In this document: positions 44,135-52,689 of the stretch, in pieces | How the letters are laid out: every line of letters starts with the position of its first letter | Numbering within the stretch: the stretch's first letter is position 1 | From: Streptomyces sp. NBC_00691 | GTDB taxonomy: Bacteria > Actinomycetota > Actinomycetes > Streptomycetales > Streptomycetaceae | Assembly: GCF_036226665.1 (NCBI RefSeq) | Contig: NZ_CP109007.1 | Coordinates: 62,001 to 126,000, forward strand | Direction of reading: 5' to 3' | Length of the DNA: 64,000 nt | Made by a program: the position numbers and the translations under genes | The notes under the pieces: model-generated | What the model was told of the DNA's origin: nothing | Databases searched by the model: none | What the model saw: the letters and a program-made list of their open reading frames with translations, nothing else

Positions 44135-45418
44135 ATGCGTCCGGCTCTTATCGTGGGAGTCACGGACGGTAGCGAGCGCGGGCAGGTAGTCGTGGCGGAG
44201 GCGGAAATCAACTACGCGGCGGTATTCCAGGCGCTGCCCGGCATGGTGGCTGTGCTGACCCCGGATCTGGTGTACGCGGACGTGAACGAGGAGTTTGTTC
44301 GGCTGTCCGGCCGTACGCGGGAGCAGTTGGTGGGCCGGTATCTGTTCGATGCTTTCCCGGACAACCCTGGCGATCCGGCGGCCACGGGTGCGCGGAATCT
44401 GGAAGCGTCGCTCAGGCGGGTGCTGGCCACCGGTGAGCGGGACACGATGGCGCTGCAGCGCTATGACGTGGAGTCCGCGGAGCGGCCTGGTGAGTGGGAG
44501 GAGCGGTACTGGAGTCCGGTCAATGCGCCCATCGTCGGGGCGGACGGGCGGGTGGAACTGCTCGTGCACCGGGTGGAGGAGGTGACCGAGCTGATCAGGG
44601 CCCGGGGCAGGCCAGAGGGCAGCCGTGCACGGGTGCTGGAGGCCGAGCTGTATACCCGCGCCCTGGAGCTGCAAGGATTGAACGAACGACTGCGGAAGGC
44701 CCATGCCCATGAGCGTGAGGTCGCCCTGGCCCTTCAGGAAGCGATGCTCCCCACCCCCGGCCCGGTGGGTCATCACCGCGCCGCCGTGCGCTACCGGCCC
44801 GCGGTCGGCTCTCTGAACGTGTGCGGCGACTGGTACGACCTGGTGGACTTGCCCGGCGACCGTATCGGCGTCGGCGTCGGCGACGTCGTCGGCCACGGCC
44901 TGCGGGCAGCCTGCGTCATGGGGCAGCTTCGCAGCGCGCTGTCCGCCGCGTCTCGCGTTGCCGGCGGCCCGGCACGGGCTCTGGAGGTTGTCGGCCTGTA
45001 CGCCCGCTCCATCGACGGCGCCGAGAACACCACCGCCGTGCAGACTCACATCGACTGGGACTCACACACCCTGACATACAGCAGTGCCGGCCACCCTCCA
45101 CAGGCCCTGCTGCGTACGGACGGCACGGTCGAGTTCCTCGACCAGGCCACCGATCCGCCGCTCGGGGCGCGCCCCGACCACGTCGCCCGGCCCCAGGCCA
45201 CCATCGCGTTCAACGAGGGCGACACTCTCGTCCTCTATACCGACGGGTTGATCGAACGCCGCCGCGAGGACATCGATGCCGGCCTCGCCCGCCTGGCCGA
45301 TTCCCTCACGCGCAACCGTGCGGCAGATCCCGAACGTCTCGCCGACACCCTCCTGCTCGAGCTCCTGCCCGCAGGAGGGGCTACCGACGACACTGCCCTC
45401 GTCATCGTCCGACTCTGA
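44135..45418 (+). CDS. PAS-domain PP2C (SpoIIE/RsbU-type) serine phosphatase
   Basis: 427 residues. A PAS sensor is at residues about 25-150 (VFQALPGMVAVLTPDLVYAD, VNEEFVRLSGRTREQLVGRY). A helical linker leads to the PP2C domain with the metal motifs GDWYDLVDLPGD, GDVVGHGLRAA, LYTDGLIERR and DDTALVIV. Such enzymes dephosphorylate an anti-anti-sigma factor and so switch on a SigB-type sigma factor. The start at ATG 44135 gives a normal PAS start. Together with the RsbW-like ATPase at 52690 it supports partner-switching control in this region. Confidence 0.9.
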   Translation: MRPALIVGVTDGSERGQVVVAEAEINYAAVFQALPGMVAVLTPDLVYADVNEEFVRLSGRTREQLVGRYLFDAFPDNPGDPAATGARNLEASLRRVLATGERDTMALQRYDVESAERPGEWEERYWSPVNAPIVGADGRVELLVHRVEEVTELIRARGRPEGSRARVLEAELYTRALELQGLNERLRKAHAHEREVALALQEAMLPTPGPVGHHRAAVRYRPAVGSLNVCGDWYDLVDLPGDRIGVGVGDVVGHGLRAACVMGQLRSALSAASRVAGGPARALEVVGLYARSIDGAENTTAVQTHIDWDSHTLTYSSAGHPPQALLRTDGTVEFLDQATDPPLGARPDHVARPQATIAFNEGDTLVLYTDGLIERRREDIDAGLARLADSLTRNRAADPERLADTLLLELLPAGGATDDTALVIVRL

Positions 45419-45619
45419 CCAACCGCCCCAGGGCCCAAGAGACTCGTGAGTGCTTCACACGTGCGGGAGGCAGATTGACGCAGACCGTGTCCTTCCTCGC
45501 CGGATCCGGTTGGCGGCAGTGACGCGCGTGGGCTGCGATGTTCACGCGGCGGGTTCACTGCCACACTCCACCTGACCGTCGAGCAGGGCCGGAAACCCAT
45601 GTCGATCGTGGTCCCGGCA

Positions 45620-45806
45620 ACCGGAACCGCACCGGAGTGCCCTGGCGGGATGTGCCGGCGCGTTCCGGGAGCTGGAAGGCCATGTACGAGCGACACCGAC
45701 ACTGGTCGGCGGACGGCACCTGGGACAGGCTCTTCGCGGCCGTCCTGGCCGACGCTGTTCCCCGAGGGCCGCATCGACTGGTCGATTGTGAGCGTGGACT
45801 CCACCA
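45620..45806 (+). mobile_element. IS5-family transposase relic
   Basis: Plus-strand reading: GVPWRDVPARSGSWKAMYER, then RHWSADGTWDRLFAAVLADA, followed by a shift to EGRIDWSIVSVDST. This is the N-terminal part of an IS5-type DDE transposase. The rest is absent. The following 150 bases to the SMI1 gene have no gene. Confidence 0.65.
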
Positions 45807-45960
45807 GGCAGGGAGACGTCAGAAGGTCCAGGATCAGGTCACCGGCCTCGGGGAACAGCCGTACAGCGGTCAACGGAGTGATCACGGGATGGGAGGGCAG
45901 GAGGGGACGACGGACAGCCCGGCCGTCCTGGTGTCAGTGCCCGCGCCTAGGGTGCGAGGC

Positions 45961-47754
45961 ATGGTCACGTTCACCGTCGAAGAGTCCTGGGACCGCATCG
46001 AGAGCTGGCTCGCGCGGCACGCCCCCGTCACCCACGGACTGCTGCGGCCGCCAGCCGTCCTGGCGGACATAGCAGCGGCGGAACTCCGGCTGGGGGTGGC
46101 CTTACCGCCCGATCTGAGGGAGTCGCTGCTGCGGCATGACGGTGTGGAGCTCCAGGACGGAACGCTCCGGCTCGACTACTACGGACCGCTGTCCGGAGTC
46201 GGGGAGATCGTCTGGAGCGCCGAGTTCCTGCGCGAGGTTGGGGAGGACGTTGCCGAGGAGGAGACCGAGCTCGACGAGGAGGAGCGAGACGAGTACGCGT
46301 ACTGGCCGCACGAGCGACTGCTGGTCACACTGGGCATCGGTTGGCAGTCCTCCGACGGACTCTTCCTGGTCACTCGCCCCGGCCCACACCGCGGGCGGGT
46401 AGGCCGGTACTTCGACGAGACGGGCTCGACGTTCACTTCTTGGCCGGGATTGCGGCACGTCCTCTCCGACTTCGCCACGGCCCTGGAGAACGGCCTGCCC
46501 TTCGACGGGCGGACACCCCTGGCCCACGAGGGCACTCTGATCTGGGACGGTGGCGGGACGGTAGTCGCCGACCCAACCTCCGCCCTGGGCCTCGCTGCCG
46601 GGGCCCCCGAGCCGCAGGTCCTCGCGGCCGAGCCGGCCCCGCCCGTCCCGCAGCCTGACGGGGCGTACGCCGTCGTCTCCTTCTGGGGCGGCGGATTCTT
46701 CGGACCGGAACCTGCACCGCCCGTGCAGCCGGACGTCGTGTTCGTGGCGGGCATCGACCCCGGGGAGCTGCTGGACCGGCTGGGCTCCGTGCCCGCGACC
46801 GCCGGACCGCGCAGCCGGGAACAGGCGCGGCTGTCCGCCGGCGCACCCTGGGCCGCGCACCGCCCCATGGTCCGGGCCGGGTCCTGCGGCGAGGGGTGGT
46901 CGTACGCCACACAGGAGGGCGGTGACGCCCAGTTCGGCCGTCCCGAGGTGCTGGGACGGCTGTCCCGCGGAACCCGGGTGGTGCGGCTGGCGAAGCAGGG
47001 ATGCGAGGTGCGCGTGACTGTCGTGGAGGACGGCACGGAGTGGCCGGAGGCAGGCCACCGGGTCGAATCGCCGCGCGAGGACTACGTGACCGGCCCCGAC
47101 GGGCAGCCCGCGCTCGGAGGCGGCGGACAGCAGTGGCAGCGGGTCGGCGTCGATCCCTGGCCCGGCTCGACGGCCGCCTACGCACGGCTGCTGGCAGGCC
47201 TGACGGCGGAGCACGGCATCAGCTGGGACCCGGCGGCCGACGCAGCGGCACCGCTGGCCAGCGCGCTGCTGCTGCCGGTCCTCGACGACGTACCGAAGGC
47301 GCGCCACCCGGTCTCCGTCGTACGCGACTTCGACCTCGGTGCCATCGTGGAGCGGACCCCGCCGGAGCGGTTGCGCTCCGCGATGGCGGCGCAGCTCACC
47401 CGGCTGGCGTCGGAGACCGGCGTCGACGGCTACTCGGAGGTTGCCCGGGCGCTGGAGCAGGTCTGTCGGGGCGAGCCGGTGGACCTCGCGGCCGACGAAG
47501 CCCTCGACCTGCGGATGCGGACCATCCGGGCGGAGGTCCGGGCCGTCCGCGGACAGCTCGACGCGGCCCGCGACCAGCCGGACCCGGCGCCAGTCACCGA
47601 GGCCGACCTCGCGGCGTGGCACGCCCGGGACGCGGCGGCCGGGGCTCTGCGCCGGTTCGTGCTGCTGCCCCTGCCCGCGGCGGCGGAGACGATCCTGAGC
47701 CTGCGCATGTCCGTGCTCTGGCGCGATGAGCTGGCGGCGGACCTGGCCGACTAG
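45961..47754 (+). CDS. Long SMI1/KNR4 (SUKH) domain protein
   Basis: 597 residues. The N-terminal SUKH domain is seen at residues about 15-175 (ELRLGVALPPDLRESLLRHD, GVELQDGTLRLDYYGPLSGV). The C-terminal 400 residues have no recognised fold; the segment around VVFVAGIDPGELLDRLGSVP may be a second small domain. SUKH proteins are often immunity proteins to polymorphic toxins, but most are 130-200 residues long. No toxin gene is adjacent. The stop codon is the TAG inside the 4-base CTAG target of the IS701 element, so the coding sequence is not interrupted. Confidence 0.8.
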   Translation: MVTFTVEESWDRIESWLARHAPVTHGLLRPPAVLADIAAAELRLGVALPPDLRESLLRHDGVELQDGTLRLDYYGPLSGVGEIVWSAEFLREVGEDVAEEETELDEEERDEYAYWPHERLLVTLGIGWQSSDGLFLVTRPGPHRGRVGRYFDETGSTFTSWPGLRHVLSDFATALENGLPFDGRTPLAHEGTLIWDGGGTVVADPTSALGLAAGAPEPQVLAAEPAPPVPQPDGAYAVVSFWGGGFFGPEPAPPVQPDVVFVAGIDPGELLDRLGSVPATAGPRSREQARLSAGAPWAAHRPMVRAGSCGEGWSYATQEGGDAQFGRPEVLGRLSRGTRVVRLAKQGCEVRVTVVEDGTEWPEAGHRVESPREDYVTGPDGQPALGGGGQQWQRVGVDPWPGSTAAYARLLAGLTAEHGISWDPAADAAAPLASALLLPVLDDVPKARHPVSVVRDFDLGAIVERTPPERLRSAMAAQLTRLASETGVDGYSEVARALEQVCRGEPVDLAADEALDLRMRTIRAEVRAVRGQLDAARDQPDPAPVTEADLAAWHARDAAAGALRRFVLLPLPAAAETILSLRMSVLWRDELAADLAD

Positions 47755-47878
47755 TACTCCAGCAGGACTTTACTGTCTGACCTGCGGGTTTCGCTGGGCG
47801 GCTGGAGTGTAGCGGGACTTCGGTCGTGTGGGGGCGGTCTCAGGGAGACCGCCCCTCGATCGTGCGACAACGCCGCAG
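47755..47878 (+). repeat. IS701 left terminal inverted repeat (124 bp)
   Basis: Starts TACTCCAGCAGGAC and ends CAACGCCGCAG. It contains an internal hairpin (GGGCGGTCTC / GAGACCGCCC) that may block outside transcription into the element. Confidence 0.92.
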
Positions 47879-47961
47879 GTAATGGCAGCGGCGGGCGACT
47901 GCTTGGCGTCGGCGGCGCCAGTTCGACCAGCTCAGCGCGTGATGTAGTCCTCGGTGTCCGC

Positions 47962-49212
47962 TCAGGTGCGGGGGCCGGGCACGACAAGCTGCCAGGAGTC
48001 GCCGAACCTCCGCCACTGTGAGTTCGATGGCCTCGGCTGTCCCATCTGTCCCGCCCCTTTTTCCCGGGGCTGGCATGCCGTGGCGGTCAGGAAGGCGTGG
48101 GCGAGCATGGCCAGAGTGATGTGCCGATACCAGCCCACGTAGCGGCGGACTTCGTACTGGTCCAGGCCGCATTCGTTCTTCGCGGCCTGGAAGCACTCCT
48201 CGATCGCCCAGCGGGTCCCGGCGACCCGCACCAGTTCCTGGACGGTGACCTGAAGGGGTGCGTAGGCGAGGTAGTAGGCGATCTCGTCGGGCTTGCTGAC
48301 GCTGCGCCGGGCCAGTGCCCAGCGCATCCGGTGAGGGACCTCGCCCTGATAGTCGAACTCCGCGACGGCCGGCAGCCGCACCGCTGCCCAGTGGTAGACG
48401 CGGGGTCCCTTCGCGCCGTCGCCGCACGAGGTCTTCTCCCACGCTTCGTCCGGAGCCTGCGCGAACAGAACCTCGATCCGTGAACAGCCCACACTAAACT
48501 GGGACTTGGGGACGGCCAGCACGTAGCCGACACCCGACTGTTCCAGCAGCCGGCGGAATCGGTTGTCCTGACCGTAGGCGGAATCCGCGGTGACCCAGGC
48601 GATGGGCAGCGGCGAGGCGAGGGCCCGCAGCACCAGGTGCCGGGCCAGTTCACCCTTGGTGGCGAACTCCCGCTCGTCGGGGACCCTTGCGATGCGGCAG
48701 CGTTCCCGGTCCTCGGTCCAGGACTTCGGGAGGTAGAGCTCGCGGTCGACCAGGGCCCTGCCGCGGGTGGTGGCGTAGGCGGCGAAGACGCCGATCTGGC
48801 AGTTCTCGGTCCGGCCGGCGGTGCCGGAGTACTGGCGCTGGACCCCGGCGGAGGTGGTGCCCTTCTTGATGAACCCGGTGTCGTCAATGATCAGGACGCC
48901 GTCGGCCTCGCCGAGCTTGTCGGCAACGTATTCCTGCAGGTCGTCGCGGATGTCGTCGGGCTCCCACTTCGATCCGGCGAGGAGGTGCTGCAGGCCGTCG
49001 GGCGTGCGGTGGCCGGCCTGTTCCGCCAGCTGCCAGCTGTTCTTGCGGGCCACCGGGGCGAGCAGCCCGCGCACATAGTCACGCATCCGGCGGCGGAGCT
49101 CGACTCGGCCGAAGCGGTGCCCGATGGTCAGGAAGAGATCGTCCAGTTCGACGTCCCACTGCGCGGCGGCATACTCGGTGATCACCCTCGGAGGCTGCCC
49201 CGCTGCTGTCAC
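47962..49212 (-). CDS. IS701-family transposase
   Basis: 416 residues from GTG 49212. The DDE catalytic acids are seen in VLIIDDTGFIKKG, AWVTADSAYGQDN and WAIEECFQAAKNECG. The frame is also open into the terminal repeat as far as an ATG at 49266, but a start inside the repeat is unlikely; GTG 49212 lies at its inner edge. The protein is full length, so the element is probably mobile. Confidence 0.93.
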   Translation of the reverse strand: MTAAGQPPRVITEYAAAQWDVELDDLFLTIGHRFGRVELRRRMRDYVRGLLAPVARKNSWQLAEQAGHRTPDGLQHLLAGSKWEPDDIRDDLQEYVADKLGEADGVLIIDDTGFIKKGTTSAGVQRQYSGTAGRTENCQIGVFAAYATTRGRALVDRELYLPKSWTEDRERCRIARVPDEREFATKGELARHLVLRALASPLPIAWVTADSAYGQDNRFRRLLEQSGVGYVLAVPKSQFSVGCSRIEVLFAQAPDEAWEKTSCGDGAKGPRVYHWAAVRLPAVAEFDYQGEVPHRMRWALARRSVSKPDEIAYYLAYAPLQVTVQELVRVAGTRWAIEECFQAAKNECGLDQYEVRRYVGWYRHITLAMLAHAFLTATACQPREKGAGQMGQPRPSNSQWRRFGDSWQLVVPGPRT

Positions 49213-49215
49213 TAT

Positions 49216-49339
49216 CTGCGGCGTTGTCGCACGATCGAGGGGCGGTCTCCCTGAGACCGCCCCCACACGACCGAAGTCCCGCTACACTCCAGCCGCCCAG
49301 CGAAACCCGCAGGTCAGACAGCAAAGTCCTGCTGGAGTA
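49216..49339 (-). repeat. IS701 right terminal inverted repeat (124 bp)
   Basis: Reverse complement of 47755-47878 with a single mismatch, at the sixth to eighth base of the TTTRCTG stretch. Ends GTCCTGCTGGAGTA next to CTAG. Confidence 0.92.
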
Positions 49340-49391
49340 CTAGGACTTGTCCGGCCGATCATGGTGGTGGGCGGTCGGGCATGATGCCCGG

Positions 49392-49826
49392 GTGAGCATC
49401 ATCGTGAAGTTCTTCGTGGCGCCGGACGACACGTCAGCGAGCCTGGCCCTCCAAACCGGGCCGGGACGGGCATTCGAGTCGCTCTCCTTCGGCAACTTCG
49501 ATCCCGAGGAGGCGGTGATCGAGTGGGAATGCCTTCTGGCCGGCGGCAGCTTCGAGGAACTCGTCGATGCCGGTGAGCCTCGCATCGTCGCCGGCCAGGA
49601 CAACGACGGATGCGTCGTCTTCGCGATCTCGCCTCGCCTGTCCACTGCACTCGCGGACGCCGGGGCCTCCAGACTGCGTGACGCCGCCGCCTCGTGGGCT
49701 CAGCTGCGTGCCGAGGACGGCGAGGTCATCGGCACGGAGATCGCCGAGGCGATCGTGGGTGATCTGGCTGGCCTCGTCACCAGCGCCCGGCACCAGAACC
49801 AGGGCGTCTACTGCTGGGTCGCGTAG
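49392..49826 (+). CDS. Hypothetical protein, probable IS5 passenger gene
   Basis: 144 residues, GTG start at 49392 just after a short hairpin (CGGGCATGATGCCCG). It reads SIIVKFFVAPDDTSASLALQ, then FESLSFGNFDPEEAVIEWEC and ends HQNQGVYCWVA. It resembles uncharacterised streptomycete proteins of the same length. The gene faces the opposite way to the transposase and is bounded on both sides by transposon sequence. A defence or immunity role is possible but unproven. Confidence 0.65.
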   Translation: MSIIVKFFVAPDDTSASLALQTGPGRAFESLSFGNFDPEEAVIEWECLLAGGSFEELVDAGEPRIVAGQDNDGCVVFAISPRLSTALADAGASRLRDAAASWAQLRAEDGEVIGTEIAEAIVGDLAGLVTSARHQNQGVYCWVA

Positions 49827-49830
49827 GAGT

Positions 49831-50762
49831 TCACGTCCGGAGCCAGATGGCGACGGCCGCAGCAGTGGCGGTGCCGAGGGAGACGTAGCCGCGCTTGTCG
49901 TAACGCGTGGCGACCGCCCGGAACTGCTTCAGGCGGTTGATCGCCCGCTCGACGGTGTTGCGCTTTTTGTAGCGGTCCTCGTCGAAGCCCGGTGGCCGTC
50001 CGCCACGTGAGTCTTTGCGCAGGCGGGCGGCCCGGCTGTCGGTCTTCTCCGGGAGGGTGTGCCGAATTCCGCGTCGTCGCAGGTAGTCGCGGATGGGGCC
50101 GTTGCTGTAAGCCTTGTCGGCCGCGAGGCTGTCGGGCTTGTTGCGCGGCCGTCCCGGGCCAGGTCTGGGCACTCGGATCTTCTCAAGGACCGGCTTGAAC
50201 TGGGTGCAGTCCGCCCGCTGACCTGGAGTGACGATCAGGGACAGCGGGCGGCAGCGGCCGTCCGCGCTCAGGTGGAGCTTGCTGGTGAACCCGCCCCGCG
50301 AGCGGCCCAGGCCCTCACCTCCCGCACCACCTCCACCAGGCGGGCGACCAGGCTCTGCCACGGCGTCTCGTCCTGGTGTTCCACCCCTGCGGCCCCCTTT
50401 GATCCCGGGGCCGGCGGCGGATCGGTGCGGGCTCCGGCCGCGTGCTGATGCGCGCGGACAATGGTGGAGTCGACCGAGATATCCCAGTCGATCTCGCCTG
50501 CGGCGTCGGCCGCGGCCTGGACCTGCTGGAGCAGACGTTCCCAGGTTCCATCGACCGACCACAGACGATGGCGCTCGTAGACGGTCTTCCACGGCCCGAA
50601 CCGTTCGGGCAGATCACGCCACTGCACCCCGGCCCGCACCCGGTGCAGAATCCCGTCGATCACCTGCCGGTGATCCCGCCACCTGCCACAACGCCCGTTG
50701 CTCACTGGCAGGAATGGCCGCAGCCGTTCCCACTCGGCATCACTCAGATCACCCCGCCCCAT
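49831..50762 (-). CDS. IS5-family transposase, two frames (frameshifted or programmed)
   Basis: From ATG 50762 the first frame reads MGRGDLSDAEWERLRPFLPV, WRDLPERFGPWKTVYERHRL and IDWDISVDSTIVRAHQHAAG. Near 50300 the coding moves to a second frame, GRSRGGFTSKLHLSADGRCR, LAADKAYSNGPIRDYLRRRG and ERAINRLKQFRAVATRYDK, with the DDE residues. Many IS5 (IS427-type) elements use a programmed -1 shift between orfA and orfB, so this may be functional. The stretch between the frames is unusual (WQSLVARLVEVVREV), so a mutation is also possible. Confidence 0.8.
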
Positions 50763-50821
50763 GCTCGTAGGAACGACTCGGGCACGGAGTAGTCACATGA
50801 TCGACCGGACAAGTCCTAGCC

Positions 50822-50888
50822 AGGACCTGTCCGGCCGATCATGTACGGAGCCAGATGACGAGGGCTGCAGAGGTGACGGTACCGAGGT
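50822..50888 (-). mobile_element. IS5-family end relic
   Basis: AGGACCTGTCCGGCCGATCATG followed by ACGGAGCCAGATGACGAGGG matches the left end and transposase 3' end of the neighbouring IS5 element, without the passenger gene. Only about 65 bp remain. Confidence 0.7.
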
Positions 50889-50928
50889 GGCGGACGCCTT
50901 ATTGGTGAAGGAAGAGGGAAAGCACGAA

Positions 50929-50969
50929 GGCCCTGCTGCTTCTGGGACGGAACCGGAAGCAGCAGGGCC
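50929..50969 (-). terminator. Terminator downstream of the cold shock gene
   Basis: GGCCCTGCTGCTTC and GAAGCAGCAGGGCC form a perfect 14-bp stem with a 13-base loop, 38 bases beyond the csp stop on the minus strand. Confidence 0.85.
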
Positions 50970-51006
50970 AGACGGGCAGGGTGAGCTGCCAGCGGTGCGG
51001 TAAGGG

Positions 51007-51210
51007 TCAGGCGGGCGTGATGTTCTCCGCCTGGGGGCCCTTCTGGCCCTGGGTGACGTCGAACGTTACGCTCTGGCCCTCCTGCAGCTCACGGAAGCCG
51101 GAGGCGTTGATGGCGGAGTAGTGGGCGAACACGTCCGGACCGCCACCGTCCTGGGCGATGAAGCCGAAGCCCTTCTCCGCGTTGAACCACTTCACAGTTC
51201 CCGTAGCCAT
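51007..51210 (-). CDS. Cold shock protein (CspA type)
   Basis: 67 residues, complete OB-fold: [20 protein letters not shown] with RNP-1, VFAHYSAI with RNP-2, and [19 protein letters not shown]. Binds single-stranded RNA or DNA as a chaperone. The ATG at 51210 has GGAAGG upstream. A truncated copy is at 17463-17625. A hairpin followed by a T-run at 51294-51320 precedes the gene in the same direction, and a deleted MerR gene lies further upstream. In streptomycetes such MerR-csp pairs are common. Confidence 0.94.
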   Translation of the reverse strand: MATGTVKWFNAEKGFGFIAQDGGGPDVFAHYSAINASGFRELQEGQSVTFDVTQGQKGPQAENITPA

Positions 51211-51293
51211 ATCCATGCCTTCCAGTCGATGAACGCCTCCCGCACCATGCGGAAGGCGGAGGTGATCGCCCTGGTTCCTGCGGCACAGCACAG

Positions 51294-51320
51294 CAAAAAT
51301 CCCACGCCTGGAGCGTGGGC
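51294..51320 (-). terminator. Hairpin with T-run between MerR relic and cold shock gene
   Basis: CCCACGC and GCGTGGG form a 7-bp stem with a 5-base loop, followed on the minus strand by ATTTTTG. It ends about 84 bases before the csp start and could terminate upstream transcription or act in the 5' leader. Confidence 0.5.
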
Positions 51321-51424
51321 AAAGGGAACTTCCGAACCACGACAGCTGACAGGAACGCTACACGCCCACACCCTGCGTCACCACAGGAAACAGCGGCGCG
51401 TTCGAAACCGGCCCGAACAGACGA

Positions 51425-51447
51425 TGCCCGCCGGTATTCGGCGGGCA
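51425..51447 (-). terminator. Hairpin after the MerR relic
   Basis: TGCCCGCCG and CGGCGGGCA form a perfect 9-bp stem with a GTATT loop, just beyond the stop at 51456. Confidence 0.65.
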
Positions 51448-51455
51448 CGGCACTC

Positions 51456-51643
51456 TCAGGCCGCGACCGGCGGGTGGGCCGCTTCGGCGGCGCGGCGGTA
51501 TGCGGCGTTGATGCGCTGGGCTTCTTCGAGCAGGTCCTCGATGATGACGATGCGACAGGCGGCCTCGATCGGCGTGCCTTGGCCTACGAGCTGGCGGGAT
51601 AGTCATCGTCGTCGAGACGGCCGTAGGAGTCGTCTGCTGTCAT
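51456..51643 (-). pseudogene. MerR-family regulator with HTH deleted
   Basis: ATG 51643 with GAGAGGGGCAG upstream reads MTADDSYGRLDDDDYPA, then moves frame to RQLVGQGTPIEAACRIVIIE and DLLEEAQRINAAYRRAAEAA to the stop at 51456. In the family the YPA motif is followed by about 45 residues with the winged HTH (AAEMLG.. and GGHRRYSRYQL-type), which are absent here. What remains is the acidic N-terminus and dimerisation helix. This MerR type commonly precedes cspA in streptomycetes. Confidence 0.7.
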
Positions 51644-51839
51644 CTGCCCCTCTCTCTGGGACGCGTGGAGGGGCCCGGAGCCAGTACTGGCCCCGGGCCC
51701 CGAAGGAACTTCTACACCACGTGCCGGCCCTGATACGGCGCCGGCCTTCTGTGTCCACAGACCCGACCTGCGTCCGGTCGGGGGTGCGGGGATCGCGGTT
51801 GCTTGACCGGAGACCACCTCACTATCGATGTCCTGCGGT

Positions 51840-52310
51840 ACCCGGACTCAAGACTGCCGTCCGGGCGATCCTGATGGTGCTTCGTTCCTCCGTTCTTCCC
51901 TCTGGATCAATCACGTACCAAGCGGGATCCGCTTACCGCTTTCACTGCGTACTGCTGGTGTTGCGTACTGCTGGTGGCCTCTCACAGCGCCCCTTCGGCA
52001 GCCAGCCCCGTTGCCCGTCCTGCGTCTGCTCTGGCTTAGAACCCCACTGCCGAACTTCCCGGTGCGCGCGCCCGCAGCCGACGCCTTCACCAGGGGTACT
52101 GCTCACTTCACTGCTGGGTACTGCGAACTGCACTCGGGAGTACCGCATCTGCCATGACAGCGGTCCCGCCGATGGTGGCCCCTGATCACTGCGAGCCACC
52201 CGGTCCGGCCGTCAGTCCCGTCGCCGTCCTGCAACCACCGTGGCTTCGAAACTCCACCGCCGCACCGTCCTGCGAACTGCAACTGCGGTACTACTGCCCG
52301 GCAGTTCATC
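51840..52310 (+). repeat. ACTGC-rich non-coding block with a 15-bp direct repeat
   Basis: Thirteen ACTGC pentamers occur in about 450 bases, many as GTACTGC or GAACTGC. TGCGTACTGCTGGTG occurs twice at 51946 and 51962, period 16. A longer imperfect repeat (GTCCTGC..GGCTTmGA) appears at about 52015-52055 and 52225-52265. GC content is lower than in neighbours and no convincing gene is present. Confidence 0.55.
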
Positions 52311-52689
52311 CCTGCCGGGCCCTGCGGTCCTTCTTCGTTACGAGAGAAACCATAACCACACCACCATTGAATGTCTACTTCCGCCGACACAGATTTTGGA
52401 GCGTTGAGAGGTGAGGTAATCGGTCTCGAACAGCGACTCGAAGGGCGCAGGCGAGGGAGCGCGCCCCGCACCGGGCGGGGGTGCGCCCGAGAAGCGCACC
52501 ACCGGCTTGTAGCGCGCCCCCTGGACGGCGGTGGCGCGCACCGCGTGGATCGGACGCGCACCATCGCCAGGCGAATCCACCGCACCGTGCACCCCACCGC
52601 ATCAGGGTGAGAGCGGGCAGGCCGGATCCTGCTCGTCCGGGGAGTGCCGTGAAGTTTCCGGGGTACGCGAGTCGTGCACAGATTGACGT
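52311..52689. other. Intergenic region without a recognised gene
   Basis: About 380 bases between the ACTGC block and the RsbW-like gene. Plus-strand frames here are Arg/Gly-rich and shadow-like. No hairpin or SigB-like pair is evident. Confidence 0.35.

Larger units (their letters stand above)
47755..49339 (-). mobile_element. IS701-family insertion sequence, complete
   Basis: 1585 bp bounded by 124-bp terminal inverted repeats and flanked by the 4-base target duplication CTAG (47751-47754 and 49340-49343), the typical IS701 target. The repeats differ by one base in the part examined (TTTACTG versus TTTGCTG). The element inserted in the TA/GG junction at the left end of an IS5-family element. 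One intact transposase gene is inside. Recent activity is likely because repeats and target duplications are intact. Confidence 0.92.
49343..50816 (-). mobile_element. IS5-family insertion sequence with passenger gene
   Basis: 1474 bp between 21-bp ends: GGACTTGTCCGGCCGATCAT on the left and ATGATCGACCGGACAAGTCC on the right, one mismatch, flanked by TA. Most streptomycete IS5 elements of this type are under 1 kb. Here a 435-bp gene lies between the left end and the transposase. In a degenerate copy at 50822-50888 the same end is followed directly by the transposase 3' end, so the gene appears to be inserted cargo. The element lies within the target of the IS701 insertion. Confidence 0.75.

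Noticed and set aside
46102..47622. A 506-codon frame antisense to the SMI1 gene
   Set aside because: Composition is Arg/Gly/Pro-rich with no recognisable motif, while the opposite strand has a SUKH domain.
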